Part shown: piece by piece, positions 37,126 to 46,120 of the stretch | Numbering within the stretch: the stretch's first letter is position 1 | How the letters are laid out: each line of letters opens with the position of its first letter | Source of the DNA: Neorhizobium sp. JUb45 | GTDB taxonomy: Bacteria; Pseudomonadota; Alphaproteobacteria; Rhizobiales; Rhizobiaceae | Assembly: GCF_004343585.1 (NCBI RefSeq) | Contig: NZ_SLYW01000001.1 | Coordinates: 868,001-932,000, forward strand | Direction of reading: 5' to 3' | Length of the DNA: 64,000 nucleotides | Position numbers and translations under genes: made by a program | Notes under the pieces: model-generated | Database searches by the model: none | What the model saw: the letters and a program-made list of their open reading frames with translations, nothing else | Told to the model about the DNA's origin: nothing

Positions 37126-38328
37126 ATGACGGAAAATCAGCAGAAGCGGCAAGGCATGTGGGGCTGGGGCATATTCGCCTCCTTCCTCGTCCACGCCGCA
37201 ATCGCCTTTGTCATACTGGTCGGCCTGCCGCTCGATCTGCCCAGACCGGAAGCCGAGGAGACGGTAAGCGTCGAGATCGTACCGCCGCCGGAAGAGCAAG
37301 AGGCGGAAGCGCCCAAGCCCGCCGAAACGCCGCCGGCACCGGAGCAGGAAAAGGCGGCAGCGCCTCCGCCCGAAAAGCCAGCGGAGCAGGGAGAGCCACC
37401 ACCACCACCACCACCGCCGCCGCCAGCGGCCGAAGAGCCGCAGCAGAAAGCCGAAGAGCAACCCGCGCCGCCGCAGGAAGCCGCCGATACATCACAGGCG
37501 CCGGAAGCCAGTCCGCCGCTGGATAATTTTCGACCGGTCTTTCAATTCGGCGAAAAGGATTCAGGGCCGAAACAATCAGTCGAAGGCTCCGCTGCGAAGG
37601 AAGAGGCCGCAACGGAGGATACGACATCGGAGCAGGCCGAGGCGGATGTCGCGTCCGACACGAAAAGTGGCGGTGTGCCTGATCTCGCCGAGCAAAAGCC
37701 ATCTCCGTCGCCGCCTGATACGGAGCAGAAGGCGGACGTAGAGGCGACGGAAAAAACTGCCGGTCCGCCGGTGCCGGAGGATATCGCATTGCCCGATGTG
37801 GGCCTTGGTCTTCCCGCATCCGAGACGGAGGGAATGCCCAAGCTGGCGAGCGTGGTTGATGACGCTGTGAAGGCCGATATGGCGCCAGCCAAGCCCAACG
37901 ACACGGACAAGGCAGGTGGTGGGGTTTCGGGAGGTGCCGAGGCTGCTGTCAGCGACGCCAAGCCTCAATTGCGGAAGGCGAAAAAGCTTTTTTCAACAAG
38001 CGTCACCGACAATCCGATGGCAACGATCGCTTTGGGAACCATGTCACGCGGCGAACGCGCTGGAGAGCTTTGTAACTCGGAACTGGGTGCGCAGCTGGCA
38101 CACGGTGCTCCGCGTTATCTCGCAAGCCGTTTGCCGAAACCGCACCTCAGGACGGGCAATGTTATCGACGTGCAAACGGCTTTCAGCACGCGCTCGCAAT
38201 GGTACGACGTGAGCTTTCGCTGCGAGGTCGACAAGGATGCGATGAAGGTTGTTTCGTTTGCCTATGATGTCGGGGCGGCCATTCCAAAAAACGAATGGAA
38301 AAAGCGTCGCCTTCCGTCACCGTTTTGA
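37126..38328 (+). CDS. Proline-rich TonB-like protein with C-terminal DUF930 domain
   Basis: A 400-residue protein. After a short cytosolic tail comes one membrane anchor (about residues 12-33, GWGIFASFLVHAAIAFVILV), then a Pro/Glu/Ala-rich spacer with a run of ten prolines near residue 95, as in TonB and TolA proteins. The C-terminal 120 residues (GTMSRGERAGELCNSELGAQ, then DVSFRCEVDKDAMKVVSFAY) match DUF930. The layout suggests an anchored periplasmic protein that spans to the outer membrane, but it lacks the TonB C-terminal sequence and its role is unknown. ATG 37126 was chosen; a longer frame exists. Confidence 0.75.
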   Translation: MTENQQKRQGMWGWGIFASFLVHAAIAFVILVGLPLDLPRPEAEETVSVEIVPPPEEQEAEAPKPAETPPAPEQEKAAAPPPEKPAEQGEPPPPPPPPPPAAEEPQQKAEEQPAPPQEAADTSQAPEASPPLDNFRPVFQFGEKDSGPKQSVEGSAAKEEAATEDTTSEQAEADVASDTKSGGVPDLAEQKPSPSPPDTEQKADVEATEKTAGPPVPEDIALPDVGLGLPASETEGMPKLASVVDDAVKADMAPAKPNDTDKAGGGVSGGAEAAVSDAKPQLRKAKKLFSTSVTDNPMATIALGTMSRGERAGELCNSELGAQLAHGAPRYLASRLPKPHLRTGNVIDVQTAFSTRSQWYDVSFRCEVDKDAMKVVSFAYDVGAAIPKNEWKKRRLPSPF

Positions 38329-38337
38329 GCCGCGCTG

Positions 38338-39186
38338 CTATCGCGTCGATTGATGATCGCCGCTGGTATCGACATCCTGCAGGCGCACGAACTCGACACC
38401 GCGCGTCTTCAAGGTGAGGATTGCCCGCGCCACGCCTTCACCGGCGGCGTGTGTCGGCTGGTTGATATGAGCGATCACCACATCGCCATCCCTGGCCGCA
38501 GCGATCTTCTTCTCAGCCATGGCGGCGCCCAGCAGCGAGCCGCCGTCGCCATTCAGCGAGTAGCCGGCGATCCTGTAGCCCATGCCGCGTATCTGACGGA
38601 TGGCGGATATGTCGTATTTGGCGGTGGCGCCTCGAAACCATTGTGGTTGCGTTAGGCCGGCCGCTCGTATGGCATCGGCGCCGCCGGCGATTTCCTGATC
38701 CACCGCATCACTCGAACCGGCTGCCGCAATGCCGTAAATCGAGGCTGGCATATCGACGGCCGGAACATGATTCTGACCGTGGTTTTCGATCTCGAACAGG
38801 TCGGGATGTTGTTTCAGTATCGCCAGCGCCTGAGGGTTTGTCTTGAGCCAGCGGGCGGTGACGAACATGGTCGCCGGTATCCGTTCGGACACCAGAACAG
38901 ATAGGATGCGGTCGTCCGTTTTTCCCATGCAGGCATCAAAAGTCAGTGCGATGCGCGGCCGTTTGGGATCGCCGGAACGGGCAACATGCAATTGAGGTTC
39001 GACGAGCGAAGGGCCTTTGAGCGGTGCCGAAGACGCTTGCGGGGCAATCGCAGGCTTGGCGACCGCAATCTGCAGCGGTTTTGCCGGTGTATGCGAAACT
39101 GTGCCATCGTCGCCGACAACAAGGCTCGCCGATGTCAGCAGGCCGAGGGTGAATAGGGAGGCAAAGCGCAGGGGCGACAGGATCAT
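38338..39186 (-). CDS. Secreted polysaccharide deacetylase-like protein with a variant motif
   Basis: A 282-residue protein beginning at ATG 39186 with a signal peptide (MILSPLRFASLFTLGLLTSA). The NodB domain follows (RIALTFDACMGKTDDRILSV). Motif 1 is TFDAC instead of the usual TFDDG: the first Asp (the base) is kept, but the second, a metal ligand, is Ala. Motif 2 is intact in the HxxxH form (ENHGQNHVPAVDM), and motif 3 resembles WFRGATAKYD. The family removes acetyl groups from chitin, peptidoglycan or exopolysaccharide. Activity with this variant is uncertain. Confidence 0.8.
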   Translation of the reverse strand: MILSPLRFASLFTLGLLTSASLVVGDDGTVSHTPAKPLQIAVAKPAIAPQASSAPLKGPSLVEPQLHVARSGDPKRPRIALTFDACMGKTDDRILSVLVSERIPATMFVTARWLKTNPQALAILKQHPDLFEIENHGQNHVPAVDMPASIYGIAAAGSSDAVDQEIAGGADAIRAAGLTQPQWFRGATAKYDISAIRQIRGMGYRIAGYSLNGDGGSLLGAAMAEKKIAAARDGDVVIAHINQPTHAAGEGVARAILTLKTRGVEFVRLQDVDTSGDHQSTR

Positions 39187-39378
39187 GTTCAGCAACCGGA
39201 GATTAAGGCACCCGACATACACCGACGCTTCTGGAAATGCCATCTGCCGGCAGGTTTCTGCGGCCGGGTTTTGTGCGATTCCTCCAGCGTGTAACATTGG
39301 CGACAGCAAATCATCGTTCATCCTTTCCCGGATGGCAGCGCTCGCCTATTTGGGAGCCACAACAGGAGACGAGCACGG

Positions 39379-39801
39379 ATGCCACAGACGACGATCAGCA
39401 TTTCCACACGCGGGCAGGGGCTTTACGAATTCACCCGTGACGTTGAAGCTTTTGTCGCAAGCAGTGGAGTGGACGTTGGCCTGTTGACGGTCTTCGTTCG
39501 CCACACATCCTGCTCGCTGCTCATCCAGGAAAATGCCGATCCCGATGTTCAGCACGACCTCAAGGAATTTTTCCATCGGATAGCGCCGCCGTCCAGCGAT
39601 CCCACCATGCGCTGGATGCGCCACACGGCAGAGGGAGCGGATGATATGCCGGCCCATATCAAGGCGGCATTGACGGTGATATCGATCGGTATCCCGGTCT
39701 CTGGCGGCCGGCTTGCGCTTGGCACATGGCAGGGCATTTATCTGTTTGAACACCGCGAGCGTCCGCATCGCCGCGATGTGGTGCTGCATCTGTCGGCATG
39801 A
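39379..39801 (+). CDS. YjbQ/UPF0047 family protein
   Basis: A 140-residue protein matching YjbQ: ISTRGQGLYEFTRDVEAFVA at the start, TVFVRHTSCSLLIQENADPD with the conserved H and D, then DMPAHIKAALTVISIGIPVS and LGTWQGIYLFEHRERPHRRD. The His and Glu/Asp residues form a metal-dependent active site. Some members have weak thiamine phosphate synthase activity, but the physiological role is not established. An AGGAG site precedes ATG 39379. It stands alone in the same direction as the next small gene. Confidence 0.92.
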   Translation: MPQTTISISTRGQGLYEFTRDVEAFVASSGVDVGLLTVFVRHTSCSLLIQENADPDVQHDLKEFFHRIAPPSSDPTMRWMRHTAEGADDMPAHIKAALTVISIGIPVSGGRLALGTWQGIYLFEHRERPHRRDVVLHLSA

Positions 39802-39917
39802 CCTAAGTTTTATCCTGAACACCAGATGAACGTTGCCTTCGGAACCTGTTCAGGTCCCGGCTCATAATCTGAGACCGTCTCCGGATAACCGGATCCTTTC
39901 AATTTTTGGAGAGAAAC

Positions 39918-40292
39918 GTGACCCATGTTCTTGTGAAGGCTGGTCTTGCAGCCATGGTCGCCTTGACTTCGCTTGGCGCGACCTTGACGGGTGCCGCCGC
40001 CGCAGGCCCGGATTACGGTGTCTATGTTCAGTATCATGATCGCGACCGCGGCCCGCCGCCGCGTGACTGGCGCGATGGTCCTCCGCCGCGCGACTGGCGT
40101 GGTGGCCCGCCTCCGCGTCGTGATCGTTGTGATTCGTGGCTGGCCGAGGAAAAGGCAAGCCGCATGGGCCTGCGCCGCGCCCGGGTTGTCGATACCTCAC
40201 GCCGTGTCGTTGTGGTCGAGGGATTTGACCGCGGCGGCCGTGACCGGATCGTCTTCGCCAATGAGCGTGGCTGCCCGGTCGTGCGCCGATAA
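39918..40292 (+). CDS. Small secreted protein with PPPRDWR repeats
   Basis: A 124-residue protein. The GTG at 39918, eight bases after GGAGAG, gives a signal peptide (MTHVLVKAGLAAMVALTSLG, cleaved near AAA). The mature N-terminus has three tandem Pro/Arg-rich units (PPPRDWRDG, PPPRDWRGG, PPPRRDR). The rest is basic with two cysteines (C in RRDRCDSWL and ERGCPVVRR) that may pair. It is probably periplasmic. I do not recognise a family. A strong terminator follows. Confidence 0.72.
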   Translation: MTHVLVKAGLAAMVALTSLGATLTGAAAAGPDYGVYVQYHDRDRGPPPRDWRDGPPPRDWRGGPPPRRDRCDSWLAEEKASRMGLRRARVVDTSRRVVVVEGFDRGGRDRIVFANERGCPVVRR

Positions 40293-40348
40293 CAATCGGC
40301 CGGATGGTCTTCAAGAATTCCATCTCCGTCGCCCGTTGATGGAATGCA

Positions 40349-40397
40349 GCCGCTCTTCGTTTCCGTCTCCCTGACTGGCGAAGAGCGGCATTTTTTT
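40349..40397 (+). terminator. Intrinsic terminator of the PPPRDWR gene
   Basis: Perfect 11-base arms GCCGCTCTTCG (40349-40359) and CGAAGAGCGGC (40379-40389) are followed by ATTTTTTT. It separates the gene from the tRNA on the other strand. Confidence 0.9.
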
Positions 40398-40403
40398 GGA
40401 AAT

Positions 40404-40479
40404 TGGTAGGCCCGGAGGGACTCGAACCCCCAACCAAGCGGTTATGAGCCGCCGGCTCTAACCATTGAGCTACAGGCCC
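40404..40479 (-). tRNA. tRNA with CAU anticodon, probably tRNA-Ile2 (lysidine type)
   Basis: The minus strand folds into a 76-nt cloverleaf with encoded CCA: acceptor GGGCCTG/CGGGCCT, D arm GCTC...GAGC, T arm GGGGG-TTCGAGT-CCCTC. The anticodon loop is CTCATAA, anticodon CAU. The anticodon arm and variable region (GGCGGCTCATAACCGCTTGG) resemble tRNA-Ile(CAU), whose C34 is changed to lysidine by TilS, more than elongator tRNA-Met. The tRNA call is firm; the amino acid assignment is by resemblance. Confidence 0.85.
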
Positions 40480-40637
40480 AGCCGTCAGGACGGCTCGCGG
40501 TGGCGCAATGGTTCGCCTTCCGCGGCAATCGCTCTAACTTAATTCCGCACACGTCACAAGCCATCGCCGCAATAGGTTCACAATCGATCGTCACTGAGTT
40601 GCAGGCAATGACTTCTTATCCGGAAAGGACCGTTTTT

Positions 40638-41423
40638 ATGCGCGCACTTGCCAACCCTTCTGATGCCCCGATGTCCTCAACGACAGGCCGCCGTCTCTCC
40701 CTCGCGTTCGCCGCCGCGACATTGTTTGTCGTGCCGTTCGCCACCAGTTCCGTTTCTGCGCAGGAGCGGCCAGCGCGCGAGCCGGTCATCCGTGTTTCCG
40801 GCACCGGCGAGGCTTCGATCGCTCCGGATATGGCGATCATCAACCTCACCGTGGCGCGCAATGCCGAGACCGCTGAAAAGGCACTCGCCGACAATAACAG
40901 CGCCATGAATCAGGTTCTGGCGGCGCTGAAAACGGCGGGTATCGCCGACAAGGATCTGCAGACCAGCAATTTTTCCATCTATCCGCAATACCAGCAGAAC
41001 GAACCGAAAAACGGCCGCGTCGATCCGCCAAAAATCATCGGTTACGAGGTGCAGAACGGTGTCACCGTCAAGATTCGCGACCTGAAGGCGCTCGGCGGCA
41101 TTATCGATCAGTCGGTAAAGCTTGGCGTCAATCAGGGCGGCCAGATCACTTTTACCAATGATGACCCGTCGGCTGCTCGCACCGAGGCACGCAAAAAGGC
41201 TGTGGCCGAGGCGATGGAGAAAGCCCGTACGCTTGCCGAAGCCGCCGGCGTGAAGGTTGGCAAGGTGGTCGATATCAGCGAGGGGGGCGATCGTTTCATG
41301 CCGCCATCACCTGCACCGCGGATGGCGATGATGAAGGCCGAATCCGATGGCGTTGCTGTCGCCGCCGGCGAGAACACCTATTCGATCTCGGTGACGATGA
41401 CGCTTTCGATCGACCAGAACTGA
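40638..41423 (+). CDS. SIMPL-domain (DUF541) periplasmic protein
   Basis: A 261-residue protein that starts at ATG 40638; a signal peptide follows a charged stretch (RRLSLAFAAATLFVVPFATS, cleaved near VSA-QE). The rest is a SIMPL/DUF541 domain: IRVSGTGEASIAPDMAIINL, an alternating helix-strand unit, then GYEVQNGVTVKIRDLKALGG and ARKKAVAEAMEKARTLAEAA. SIMPL proteins (Omp28/BP26, YggE) form channel-like or ring oligomers and relate to oxidative or envelope stress. BP26 of Brucella is a known homologue and antigen. Confidence 0.92.
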   Translation: MRALANPSDAPMSSTTGRRLSLAFAAATLFVVPFATSSVSAQERPAREPVIRVSGTGEASIAPDMAIINLTVARNAETAEKALADNNSAMNQVLAALKTAGIADKDLQTSNFSIYPQYQQNEPKNGRVDPPKIIGYEVQNGVTVKIRDLKALGGIIDQSVKLGVNQGGQITFTNDDPSAARTEARKKAVAEAMEKARTLAEAAGVKVGKVVDISEGGDRFMPPSPAPRMAMMKAESDGVAVAAGENTYSISVTMTLSIDQN

Positions 41424-41431
41424 TTTTCCGG

Positions 41432-41460
41432 CTAACGGGCCGCAGCCTGCGGCCCGTTAG
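41432..41460 (+). terminator. Very stable hairpin after the SIMPL gene, without T-tract
   Basis: Thirteen perfect pairs (CTAACGGGCCGCA / TGCGGCCCGTTAG) enclose a GCC loop, eight bases after the SIMPL stop codon. No run of Ts follows, so it may protect the mRNA end or act with Rho rather than terminate alone. Confidence 0.55.
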
Positions 41461-41707
41461 CTCTGTACCCTCTTCGACGACTTTCCCAGATCTGCGTAAC
41501 CCACACGATCTACCGTGAGCGTTCCTTGAAGGCGCCGTTATCCATCTGTCTTTGCTGATTTTTTGGATTTCCAATCCCCACTTTGCGCGGGTGGGTGCAT
41601 CTCTCTTATGCTCACGTTAACGCTTTACTTTAAAGCTAATTATACCGAATGCAGCCTTGGATTGTATGTAATCTCGCGCTTGTGGGGAACACATCGGGGG
41701 CTTTGAC

Positions 41708-41917
41708 ATGCAGGATATCGAAGGTGTGGTGGCCGGACTGAAAAAGATCCGGGATGAAATTTGCAGCATCGATGAACGCAGTACCGTGGCGCATCTCGTC
41801 GGCCTGGCCTTGCATGAGGCGCTACTGATGGCCTGGGATTCCGTGATGCGCGATCCCGATGAGAAGCGGCGGGCGGCGCGTTTTTTCCGGCTTTATGCGA
41901 TCATGCCGAAAGAGTGA
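41708..41917 (+). CDS. Small hypothetical protein
   Basis: A 69-residue mostly helical protein (MQDIEGVVAGLKKIRDEICS, then STVAHLVGLALHEALLMAWD and RAARFFRLYAIMPKE). A GGGGG lies about seven bases before the ATG. There is no signal peptide or membrane segment. I do not recognise a family; length and codon use look like those of a real gene. The 250 bases upstream hold the hairpin described above and little else. Confidence 0.55.
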   Translation: MQDIEGVVAGLKKIRDEICSIDERSTVAHLVGLALHEALLMAWDSVMRDPDEKRRAARFFRLYAIMPKE

Positions 41918-41998
41918 GCCTTTTGGTGCTGTCGTAAAACTGTTGCATAATCTTCATAATCCTCACGCGCCTTGAGGCGATGGACGGAGCGGACGAGC

Positions 41999-42976
41999 AT
42001 GGCAACATTGGAAGACGTCGCGAAACGCGCCGGCTGTTCGGTGGCAACGGCCAGCCGTGCATTGAGCGACAAGGGCGCGGTCAGCGAGATTGCCCGAAGA
42101 CGGGTTTTACGGGCCGCGGCCGAGTTGGGTTATCGCACCTCCACCGTTGTGGCGGGCCGGGCAGCGCGACGGCCTGTCGTGGGACTGCTTATTCCCAGCA
42201 TCACCAATCCTGTCTTTGCCACGTCCGTTTCGATCATCCAGAACCGCATGCTGGTGGCAGGTCATGGCGTGCTGATCGCGCAGTCGAATTACGATCCGGC
42301 GCAGGAGGCCAATGCCATCACGGCGCTTCTCAACGAGCGGCCGACGGGCTTGATCCTGACGCTGTGCGATGCGGCGAATTACCGGCCACCGGTCACAGAC
42401 ATGCCGCCGACAGTGCTGATGCACAATCGGCCGACGCCGCATTTTGCCGCCGCCGTCACCGCCGACAATTTTGCCGCAAGCCGGATGATCACCAGCCATC
42501 TGATCGCGCATGGCCATCACCGGATCCTGTTCGTGTCCGGAAGTTTTGCAGCATCCGACCGAGCGCGGCATCGATACGAGGGTCACGCGGCGGCCATGCA
42601 CGCGGCGGGGCTGGAGGTGCAGGCCGCGCTGCAGATCGGATTTATCGAATACGACCGGCTGGATCTCAGCGAGGCGTTGCGGGCGGAGTGTCCGACGGCG
42701 ATCATCGCTTCAAACGATCTTTTGGCGCTCGGCGTCATTGGCGCATTGAAGCGCGAGGGGCTTTCTGTTCCGGGTGATGTGTCGGTTGCGGGTTTTGATG
42801 GCATTGCCATCGGCCGATTGATCGATCCGGTGCTGACGACGATCGAGATGCCGGATGTCAGCATGGGGGCTGCGGCGGCGTCGCTGCTGCTGGATATTGC
42901 CGAAAATCATGCGCCGGCGCGGCATCTCGATATCCCATTCACGATGCGACCGGGCGGAACGGTTCGGGCGATCTGA
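41999..42976 (+). CDS. LacI-family transcriptional regulator
   Basis: A 325-residue LacI protein. The helix-turn-helix is at the N-terminus (TLEDVAKRAGCSVATASRAL), with the hinge helix near residue 50. The ligand-binding domain has the usual VVGLLIPSITNPVFATSVSI start, IASNDLLALGVIGALKREGL and GFDGIAIGRLIDPVLTTIEM. ATG 41999 follows GGACGAG. It lies tail to tail with the solute-binding protein of the ABC operon on the other strand, so it may control that operon, although the operon promoter is 5 kb away. The ligand is probably a sugar or polyol. Confidence 0.9.
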   Translation: MATLEDVAKRAGCSVATASRALSDKGAVSEIARRRVLRAAAELGYRTSTVVAGRAARRPVVGLLIPSITNPVFATSVSIIQNRMLVAGHGVLIAQSNYDPAQEANAITALLNERPTGLILTLCDAANYRPPVTDMPPTVLMHNRPTPHFAAAVTADNFAASRMITSHLIAHGHHRILFVSGSFAASDRARHRYEGHAAAMHAAGLEVQAALQIGFIEYDRLDLSEALRAECPTAIIASNDLLALGVIGALKREGLSVPGDVSVAGFDGIAIGRLIDPVLTTIEMPDVSMGAAAASLLLDIAENHAPARHLDIPFTMRPGGTVRAI

Positions 42977-42991
42977 CCTTTCATAGAAAAA

Positions 42992-43023
42992 CCGCCGCAC
43001 AGTCTCCTGCACGGCGGCTTTTT
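42992..43023. terminator. Bidirectional terminator between LacI and the ABC operon
   Basis: CCGCCG-CA and TG-C-CGGCGG arms (42992-43017) are preceded by five As and followed by five Ts, so it can stop transcription from both convergent units. Confidence 0.88.
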
Positions 43024-43038
43024 GTCACGATACCGGTT

Positions 43039-44307
43039 TTAGCTGCGTGGCAGCAGGCGCTTCACTTCCTTGGCGGCATCTTCCAGAGCTTCTTCCGGCT
43101 TGGCCGACTGGTCGACGACGCGCGAAGAGTTGTCGACGATCGTCTGGGTGACGCGCACGCCGTTGGAACCCGGGAAGGCGTACCACGGAACCATGCGCGG
43201 CATCTGCTTCAGGCCAGCCTGGAACAGCGGGTTCTTGGCGTAGAAATCACCCAGATATTCCGGCGACTTGGCGGCCAGTTCGTTGTTCGGAACGTAGCCG
43301 GTGCCGGGAACGACAACCGATGCGCCGTAAGGGCCGGCTGCGAACTTGGCGAACTTCCAGGCGGCGTCCTGCTTGGCGGCGTCCTTGGTCAGGATGACGA
43401 CGGCGTTGCCGCCGGTCGGCAGCTTGCCGTTGACCGGGTCGAGAAGCGGGATTTCGGCGGTGCGCAGGTCGAACTTGCCGCCAACGTTCTTGATGGTGTT
43501 GGCAAGAGCACCGGTGGTCTGGAAGGCAAAGCCGACCTTGCCGGCAACGAAGGCCTGCTCACCGGCAGCCTTGGTGAAGACCGGCATGCCGGCTTCCTTG
43601 ACGAGGCGCGACAGGACGCCAAAAGCCTTCTGGCCTTCAGGACCGTTGAAAGCGACCTTGCTTTCGTCTTCCGACAGCATGGTGCCGCCAGCGCCGAACA
43701 GCAGCGCCGAGAACATCCAGTCGTCACCCTGCCAACGGAAATCGACCGAGTCGACGCCGTTGCCGAGCGCCTTGATCTTGGCGCCGAGGGCGATCACTTC
43801 GTCCCATGTCTTCGGCGGCTGGTCAGGATTGCCACCGGCAGCTTTTACCAGATCGGCATTGTAGTACATGATCGGGTTGGACGTTGCGAAAGCGAGACCG
43901 ACCTGCTTGCCGTTGACCTGGGCGAGCTTCAGGATCGTGTCCGAAAAGCCCTGTTCGGCCATCGAGGCCTTGTCCTTGGCGATGAACGGCGCGAGATCGA
44001 CCGGGATCGAACGCTCGTCGGCCATGCGCAGACGGTTGAGGCCGATGAAGGTCAGGTCCGGCATTTCGGACGTGCCTGCCTGGCGCATGATCGTCTGGAT
44101 GCCTTCCTCATAGGTCGGCGACGGGTTTGCGAACTCGATCTTGATGTCCGGGTTTTCTTCCATGAACTTCTTGGACACCTTGTCCATGACGTCCTTGAAG
44201 AATCCGGGCATCGGGTAGTGAACCGTCAGCGTGGTTTCGGCGTGTGCCGGGAAAGCGGCTGCCATGGTGATGGCGGCGGCCGAGAGAAGTTTTGCAAAAT
44301 GCTTCAT
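43039..44307 (-). CDS. ABC transporter solute-binding protein (UgpB-like)
   Basis: A 422-residue periplasmic protein with a signal peptide (MKHFAKLLSAAAITMAAAFP, cleaved after AHA). The mature part is a family 1 binding protein: LTVHYPMPGFFKDVMDKVSK, then FANPSPTYEEGIQTIMRQAG and PGTGYVPNNELAAKSPEYLG. The closest known relatives bind glycerol-3-phosphate or sugars. It is the last gene of a five-gene operon that begins with a phosphodiesterase, followed by the ATPase and two permeases. The substrate is probably a glycerophosphodiester, glycerol phosphate or related polyol; this is inferred from context. Confidence 0.85.
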   Translation of the reverse strand: MKHFAKLLSAAAITMAAAFPAHAETTLTVHYPMPGFFKDVMDKVSKKFMEENPDIKIEFANPSPTYEEGIQTIMRQAGTSEMPDLTFIGLNRLRMADERSIPVDLAPFIAKDKASMAEQGFSDTILKLAQVNGKQVGLAFATSNPIMYYNADLVKAAGGNPDQPPKTWDEVIALGAKIKALGNGVDSVDFRWQGDDWMFSALLFGAGGTMLSEDESKVAFNGPEGQKAFGVLSRLVKEAGMPVFTKAAGEQAFVAGKVGFAFQTTGALANTIKNVGGKFDLRTAEIPLLDPVNGKLPTGGNAVVILTKDAAKQDAAWKFAKFAAGPYGASVVVPGTGYVPNNELAAKSPEYLGDFYAKNPLFQAGLKQMPRMVPWYAFPGSNGVRVTQTIVDNSSRVVDQSAKPEEALEDAAKEVKRLLPRS

Positions 44308-44362
44308 TGCATTTCTCCGTGGGAGGATAAAGCGGGGGAGGTGAGGCGACCGGTTGTTCGGG

Positions 44363-45196
44363 CTATCCCTTCAGACCGGTCATGGTGATGCCCTCGACGA
44401 AGCGTTTCTGAGCCAGAAGGAAGGCCGCAACGAGGGGAAGGGTGATGATCAAGGTGGCGGCCATCAGCGCGCCGTAGTCGTCGCCGGCTTCGGCTGCCCG
44501 GAAGAACAGAAGGCCGAGTGGCGGTGTGGCGTAAGCCTGATTGGAGACGACGATCAGAGGCCAGTAGAGGTCGTTCCAGTGGGCAACCACGGAAAAGATC
44601 GCAAAGGCGGTGATGGCCGGCCAAGCATTGGGCACGATGACGCGCATCACGATGCCGAGTTCCGACATGCCGTCCAGACGGGCGGCATGGATGAGATCGT
44701 CCGGCATGGCGCGAAAGAACTGCAGGAACAGGAAGATCGCGAAGACAGAGATCGAGAATGGTGCGACGAGAGCCGTGTAGCTGTTGAGCAGGGCGGCGCT
44801 GTCGAAGGCGACGTAGAGCGGCAGCGAGGTGGCGTGGATCGGCACCAGCAGGCCGAGCATGACCAGCGCCATCAGCAAGCGGGCAGCGCCGAATTTCAGC
44901 TTGGCCATGGCATAGGCGCAAGGGATGGCGATCACGACCTGAAAGACGAAGATCAGGCCGCAGACGACGACACCGTTCCACAGCAGCGTGCCCATCGACA
45001 CGCGGCCAAATGCCTTGGCAAAATTTTCCAGGTAAAAGAACTGCGTCGGGATGAGCGACAGCGACGAGGTGAAGATCTCGCTCTGGCCCTTGCCGGCGGT
45101 GGAGATCATGAAGATGTAGGGCGCGAGGAAAATGAGCGCGCCGAGCGACAGGAGGGTGAGGCGGATGGCCCGGCCGAGAGTAAAGGTCTGGGTCAT
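44363..45196 (-). CDS. ABC transporter permease (UgpE/MalG-like)
   Basis: A 277-residue permease with six predicted helices, the first at residues 12-31. The EAA loop that contacts the ATPase reads HAARLDGMSELGIVMRVIVP. It has the length and order of UgpE/MalG-type subunits. The start ATG (45196) overlaps the stop codon of the preceding permease by one base (TGATG). A longer frame extends upstream but runs inside the previous gene. It pairs with the permease at 45196-46128. Confidence 0.9.
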   Translation of the reverse strand: MTQTFTLGRAIRLTLLSLGALIFLAPYIFMISTAGKGQSEIFTSSLSLIPTQFFYLENFAKAFGRVSMGTLLWNGVVVCGLIFVFQVVIAIPCAYAMAKLKFGAARLLMALVMLGLLVPIHATSLPLYVAFDSAALLNSYTALVAPFSISVFAIFLFLQFFRAMPDDLIHAARLDGMSELGIVMRVIVPNAWPAITAFAIFSVVAHWNDLYWPLIVVSNQAYATPPLGLLFFRAAEAGDDYGALMAATLIITLPLVAAFLLAQKRFVEGITMTGLKG

Positions 45197-46120
45197 CAGT
45201 AATGTACCTTCCGGTCGACGAGGCGATATTGCGCGAACATCATCACCACCAGCACGGCGAGGAAAACCACGGTCATGGCCGAGGCGTAACCGACGCGCAG
45301 GTAGACAAAGCCCTCCTGATAGATGGTGAAGAGCAGGACTTCGGAGGCCTTGTTGGGGCCGCCTTCGGTGAGTGTCTTGACCGTCTCGAAAACCTTGACC
45401 GCGTTGATGACGCTGATCGTGGTGACGAAGACGGTGGTGGGGCCGAGCATGGGCAGGGTGACGAGGAAAAACCGGTCGATGGAGGACTTTGCGCCATCGA
45501 TTTCGGCGGCGGAATACAAGTCGCGCGGGATGGCGGTCAGGCCAGCGAGGAACAGGATCATGTTGAAACCGACCGTCTGCCACACGCCGATCATCGACAG
45601 GCTGTAGAGAACCGTGCCGGCGGAGCCGAGCCAGTTGGGGCCGGGCAGGCCGATCAGGTTGAGCAGGTTGTTGACCGGGCCGATGGTGGGATGCAGCAGG
45701 TATTGCCAGACGGTGGCCATGGCGACCAGCAGCGAGGCGACCGGCAGGAAGTATGCCGTGCGGAAGAAGGAACGGCCGACCGTTTCGCTTTCGATCAGCA
45801 AGGCCACGCCGAGGCCAAGCAGGATCGAGGCCGGGGCGACGATGGCCGTGTAGATGGCCGTGTTCCAAAGCGACTGGCGGAACGTGCGGTCACCAAAAAG
45901 TTCGGCGTAGTTTTCAAAGCCGACAAACTTGAAGGTGCTGTAACCGAGTTCGAAATCGGTAAAGCCGAGCGTGATGACGGCGATAACCGGCGCGACGATG
46001 AACAGGATGATGAGGATCATCGCAGGCGCCGCCAGCATCCAGGCAACGCGGGCTTCGTGACGTTCGCTGACGTTGACGATGGGCCGTGATTTTTCCACGG
46101 GCAGGGAGATGGCGGTCATG

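Noticed and set aside
39841..39870. GGAAC upstream of the PPPRDWR gene as an EcfG promoter
   Set aside because: No CGTT occurs 16-17 bases downstream, so the -10 element is missing.
40404..40479. Calling the CAU tRNA an elongator or initiator tRNA-Met
   Set aside because: The anticodon arm and variable region resemble tRNA-Ile2 more closely, and the first acceptor pair and G-rich T arm do not look like an initiator. The amino acid remains a prediction.
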